In this document: positions 61,099 through 64,000 of the stretch, one piece after another
Layout of the letters: every line of letters starts with the position of its first letter
Numbering within the stretch: position 1 is the stretch's first letter
From: G016756615 sp050958605
Lineage (GTDB): Bacteria; Pseudomonadota; Alphaproteobacteria; Rhizobiales; Rhizobiaceae
DNA: 64,000 bases
NCBI RefSeq assembly: GCF_050958605.1
Contig: NZ_JBJHDO010000011.1
Coordinates: 1-64,000 of the forward strand
Direction of reading: 5' to 3'
Translations under genes and position numbers: made by a program
Notes under the pieces: generated by a model
Told to the model about the DNA's origin: nothing
Database searches by the model: none
Seen by the model: the letters and a program-made list of their open reading frames with translations, nothing else

Positions 61099-62085
61099 TC
61101 AAACCGTTTCCCAGCCGTCCCGCTCACCGGCGCGGAAGATCGCGTCGATGACCTTCTGGTTGAGCACGGATTCCTCCAGCGTAAATACCCGCTCCCCGTT
61201 CCCGGTGGCAGCCCGGACAAAGCTTTCCACCTCGAGCCGGTATTGCTGCGTGCCCGGAAAACGAAACACCGTCGCTTCCGTGTGGTTCTGGTTGTGCAAC
61301 TCGACGCGGTGGTGGTCGTAGAGCCCGGCATTGAAGGGGGAATGCACCTCGATGAACCCCTTCTCGCCGTGAAAAACCATCATCTGCCGCGCCGCCATCT
61401 GGGTGGAGAGATAGAAACCAAGCTCGAAGTCGCCGAAATCGGCCCGGATACTGGAATAGATATCTGTGCCGAAAGTGCTGTCCCGCTCGATCGTCGCCTG
61501 GACACGCAGAGGCTCCCGGCCGGTGACGAAGCGAGTCGAAACGGTCGGATAAACCCCGATGTCCGGCAGCGCGCCGCCACCGAGCGAAAGCTGGTTTCGC
61601 ATGTTGGCGGGATCGACGTTGTAGTAGGAGAAGGCACCCTGCACATGGCGCAGGCGCCCGATCGCGCCAGCCGCCACCAGCTCGCGGACTTTTATCCATT
61701 GCGGGTGATAGACGACCATGAAGGCTTCGCAGATCAAGACCTTCTTGCGGTCGCGCAATTCGATGAGGGGAGGAATGTCGCGTGCGTCGAGCGCCAGCGG
61801 CTTTTCGACAAGCACATGCTTGCCGGCCTCGGCCGCCTTGCGGGTCCATTCGACGTGCTGGGAGGTCGGCAAGGGAATGTAGACACCGTCGACCGCATCG
61901 GAAGCGAGAAGCTCGTCATAGGACCCGAACGCGTGAGCGGCGCCGAAACGCTCGGCGAGCGAGCGCGCCTTGGCCAGGTCGCGGCTGGCGATCGCCGACA
62001 GCACCCCGTTGTCGGAATCCACGATCGCCGGGATGAGTTGCTCGCGGGCGATCTTGGCGGTCGAAAGCACTCCCCAGCGGAACAT
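61099..62085 (-). CDS. Gfo/Idh/MocA family oxidoreductase
   Basis: A 328-residue NAD(P)-dependent dehydrogenase. The N-terminal Rossmann fold starts FRWGVLSTAKIAREQLIPAI, with VDGVYIPLPTSQHVEW and the EKP motif HVLVEKPLALDA. The C-terminal domain includes EAFMVVYHPQW and GGGALPDIGVYP, the substrate-side Asp and Tyr. It may oxidise a sugar or dihydrodiol; substrate unknown. ATG 62085 follows AAGGAGAGG. It stands alone. Confidence 0.9.
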   Translation of the reverse strand: MFRWGVLSTAKIAREQLIPAIVDSDNGVLSAIASRDLAKARSLAERFGAAHAFGSYDELLASDAVDGVYIPLPTSQHVEWTRKAAEAGKHVLVEKPLALDARDIPPLIELRDRKKVLICEAFMVVYHPQWIKVRELVAAGAIGRLRHVQGAFSYYNVDPANMRNQLSLGGGALPDIGVYPTVSTRFVTGREPLRVQATIERDSTFGTDIYSSIRADFGDFELGFYLSTQMAARQMMVFHGEKGFIEVHSPFNAGLYDHHRVELHNQNHTEATVFRFPGTQQYRLEVESFVRAATGNGERVFTLEESVLNQKVIDAIFRAGERDGWETV

Positions 62086-62164
62086 GATCCTCTCCTTCCG
62101 GCTTCGAGCCAGCGTATCGGGCCGGAACAGGAAAGAAAAGCGGCACTTCTGCCAGTCGCGCTTG

Positions 62165-62731
62165 TCACCCGCGCCGGGCCGCAAGCGTCATGTCGAAGTC
62201 GACGATATTGGAATAGATCGGCGTGCCGACATCCATGCCGTAGCGCGAGCGCAGCACCCTGCCGGTAACCCGGAAACTGACCGCTCGCCCGGAGAGGCTC
62301 TCGAGCTCGACATTGAAGCTCTCATTGCCGGTGCGGCCGCGCGCCGTGAGCGGCCCCGAAACCACCGCCGTACTGTCTCCGGTGCGTTTTACGGAGGTGG
62401 AGCGGAAGCGGATCTCCTTTTCGTTGGCGGTGTCGAACACCGCGTCGGATTTGAGAAAGGCGTCGGTGCGGCTCTCGCCCGTGCGCACGCTGTCTGGAAA
62501 GATGGTGATGTCGACCTGCGAACTCGCGATGTTCTGTCCGCTGATCCGAATATCGCCGCGGAAGCGGCCGAAAGTTCCCGACAAGGCGCCGCCTCCGGCC
62601 TTGGGGATGCTGAAGGCGATAGTGGACCCGCCCGCATTGATCACATAACGCCCAGCCGCGTCACCCAAGGATACCGCCGCGACGGCGGGCAAGGCAAGAA
62701 GCAGGCTTACGCCAATGGCCCGAGCGATCAT
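62165..62731 (-). CDS. YceI-family periplasmic protein
   Basis: A 188-residue protein with a signal peptide (about 20 residues ending VAAVS) and the YceI lipocalin-like barrel: STIAFSIPKAGGGALSGTFG, FRGDIRISGQNIASSQVDIT, FLKSDAVFDTANEKEIRFRS and AVVSGPLTARGRTGNESFNV. YceI proteins bind isoprenoid lipids and often accompany cytochrome b561, which indeed lies just upstream here, 38 bases away, in the same direction. Confidence 0.9.
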   Translation of the reverse strand: MIARAIGVSLLLALPAVAAVSLGDAAGRYVINAGGSTIAFSIPKAGGGALSGTFGRFRGDIRISGQNIASSQVDITIFPDSVRTGESRTDAFLKSDAVFDTANEKEIRFRSTSVKRTGDSTAVVSGPLTARGRTGNESFNVELESLSGRAVSFRVTGRVLRSRYGMDVGTPIYSNIVDFDMTLAARRG

Positions 62732-62769
62732 CTTGGATTTCCGTCATTGCGATTGTGCACGTCAACGGA

Positions 62770-63363
62770 TCATCGGTCGGCGAAATTCCGGGACCGCTCT
62801 TCACGAATCCGCGACCCCGGCGCCAGCATGCGCCACAACAGCCGGTTCCTCAGCCAGAATTCGTGCCGCAGCGCCGCCGCGACATGGATCGAGACGAGCC
62901 CCATCATGGCGTAGCCGAGCAGCCGGTGCCCCGCGGCCCATAAATTCTCGGACGTTTCCGATATGCCGAGCGGAAGATGGGGAATGACAACGAGATCGAA
63001 GGCAAGGGTCGGGATCGCGAGCACCGACACCGACACCAATGCCCAACCACTGAGCGGCAGGGCGAGCATCAGGACGTAGAACAGCCGGTGCACGGCGCGC
63101 GCCGAGCGAATCTCCCAGTCGGGCAGCGTCGCCGGATAGACCGGCAAGGGACTGGCCAACCGCCACGCGAGCCTGACGCAGACCAGCGCCAGCGTCAGGA
63201 AGCCGAAGGATTTGTGCCACTGGATCAGCTCGAAGGCGAGGCGCTGGTCGGCGATCCTCACCATGATCGTCCCGAACACCAGTTGCCCGAGGATCAGCAG
63301 CGCGATCAACCAATGAAGGACGATCGCCACCAGCCCGTATGCCTGCCTGCTGTTGCGCATCAT
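62770..63363 (-). CDS. Cytochrome b561-type diheme membrane protein
   Basis: A 197-residue inner-membrane protein with four helices. The heme ligands are the conserved His residues in AIVLHWLIALLILGQL, IQWHKSFGFLTLALV, AVHRLFYVLMLALPLSGW and AGHRLLGYAMMGLVSIHVAAAL. It passes electrons between quinol and periplasmic partners. It is first in a pair with yceI, a frequent linkage of unknown redox function. Confidence 0.92.
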   Translation of the reverse strand: MMRNSRQAYGLVAIVLHWLIALLILGQLVFGTIMVRIADQRLAFELIQWHKSFGFLTLALVCVRLAWRLASPLPVYPATLPDWEIRSARAVHRLFYVLMLALPLSGWALVSVSVLAIPTLAFDLVVIPHLPLGISETSENLWAAGHRLLGYAMMGLVSIHVAAALRHEFWLRNRLLWRMLAPGSRIREERSRNFADR

Positions 63364-63476
63364 GACCGGCGCCTCCAGGCGATGTTAACGCCAGGAGGCG
63401 CGCCGGTCTTCCCCTGCGCATCGCACCCGAAGTCGATTTTCGGACGTGATGCGCAAATTCGAGGCCCGGTATCCGA

Positions 63477-64000
63477 TCAGGCGCGCAGCACGCCGCCCGT
63501 CTGCTTCCTCACGTTCTCGACGATGCGGCCGGCCAGCGCCTCGAAATCCTCATCGGTCAGCGTCTTGTCGACCGGCTGGATCGAAACCTCGATGGCCACC
63601 GACTTCTTGTCGGCGCCCAGCGATGCGCCTTCGAACACGTCGAAGACCGAGACGCCGGTGATCAGCTTCTTGTCGGCGGCCAGGGCTGCACGGATCAGTG
63701 CGCCCGCCTCGACGGGCTTGTCGACCACGAAGGCGAAGTCGCGCTTCACCGCCTGGAACGGCGAGAGCTCGAGCTTCGGCTTGGTGCGCGTCGGCTTCGC
63801 CTTAGGCTCGGGGACGGCGTCGACATAAACCTCGAAACCGGCAAGCGGGCCGGCAACGTCGAGCACTTCGAGCGTCTTCGGGTGGAATTCCCCGAAAGTG
63901 CCGAGAACCGTCTTGGGACCGAGCTTGATCGTGCCGGAACGGCCAGGATGATACCAGGACGGCCCGCCCGCCTCGATCTGCAGCTTGTCGACCGGCGCGC
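63477..64000 (-). CDS. pheT: Phenylalanyl-tRNA synthetase beta subunit, 3' end only
   Basis: The frame runs from the window edge to the stop at 63477. It encodes the C-terminal anticodon-binding (FDX-ACB) domain of PheT: FQAVKRDFAFVVDKPVEAGA, ITGVSVFDVFEGASLGADKK, SVAIEVSIQPVDKTLTDEDF and IVENVRKQTGGVLR. It continues upstream beyond position 64000 with GRSGTIKLGPKTVLG-type sequence. Only about 170 of roughly 800 codons are in view, so pheS and the start are outside. Confidence 0.95.
   Translation of the reverse strand, partial: APVDKLQIEAGGPSWYHPGRSGTIKLGPKTVLGTFGEFHPKTLEVLDVAGPLAGFEVYVDAVPEPKAKPTRTKPKLELSPFQAVKRDFAFVVDKPVEAGALIRAALAADKKLITGVSVFDVFEGASLGADKKSVAIEVSIQPVDKTLTDEDFEALAGRIVENVRKQTGGVLRA

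Overview
The window looks like a chromosomal segment of an alphaproteobacterium of the order Rhizobiales, most likely the Phyllobacteriaceae side (Mesorhizobium, Aminobacter, Nitratireductor and relatives). The basis is a GC-rich sequence, a Sinorhizobium-type PmtA phospholipid methyltransferase beside dnaKJ, an NDUFA9-type complex I accessory gene, a BTLCP-family peptidase, intracellular PHA depolymerase, the linkages mgsA-glk-ABC-dapB-gpmA and dnaK-dnaJ-pmtA-pyrF, and several rhizobial-style intergenic palindromes. The species cannot be read from the sequence alone.

Layout. 1-4.6 kb: an arginine-type uptake and catabolism cluster (periplasmic binding protein and ATPase leftward; a guanidino-modifying hydrolase and an AruI-like decarboxylase rightward). 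4.7-10.1 kb: a YbdG-type mechanosensitive channel, an NDUFA9-like protein and a complete metNIQ methionine importer, followed by a repeat-rich gap. 10.8-21 kb: core housekeeping genes uppP, a GST, queG, an epimerase-like gene, mepA, mgsA, glk, an ABC exporter, dapB, gpmA and tRNA-Leu(CAG). 21-24.7 kb: an accessory patch behind the tRNA with a frameshifted luxR-type gene, the relic of a flavin monooxygenase, a VOC protein and an acyl-CoA-dehydrogenase-like oxygenase. 25-30.8 kb: a small RlpA-like protein, an SDR / SMP-30 / ATP-grasp operon, a GGDEF-EAL protein and gshB.

30.8-49.1 kb is the most unusual part. Between the core genes gshB and comM sits a less GC-rich surface-glycan island. It has a four-gene operon for a nonulosonic (sialic-like) sugar whose first gene fuses CBS domains, a NeuB synthase, a SAF domain and a second TIM barrel. 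It also has a large TPR glycosyltransferase-like gene, and its edges are littered with a decayed neuB, a decayed pyruvyl transferase and scraps of IS66 and IS6 transposases. Next to it, comM itself is split in two at its Walker A motif by a 7,238-bp integrative element. The element carries a large serine recombinase at its right end, a leftward train of small phage-like genes, a stand-alone Cas2/SinR-like protein at its left end, paired 42-43 bp palindromes and hairpin-rich noncoding DNA. Joining the two ends restores an uninterrupted comM frame.

49.1-64 kb returns to core genome: BTLCP peptidase, phaZ, DUF1330 protein, pyrF, an FMN reductase, pmtA, dnaJ and dnaK (with a clear terminator and a heat-shock-like promoter), an HtpX-like protease, an L,D-transpeptidase, a glycine-betaine-type binding protein, a Gfo/Idh/MocA oxidoreductase, YceI, cytochrome b561 and the 3' end of pheT.
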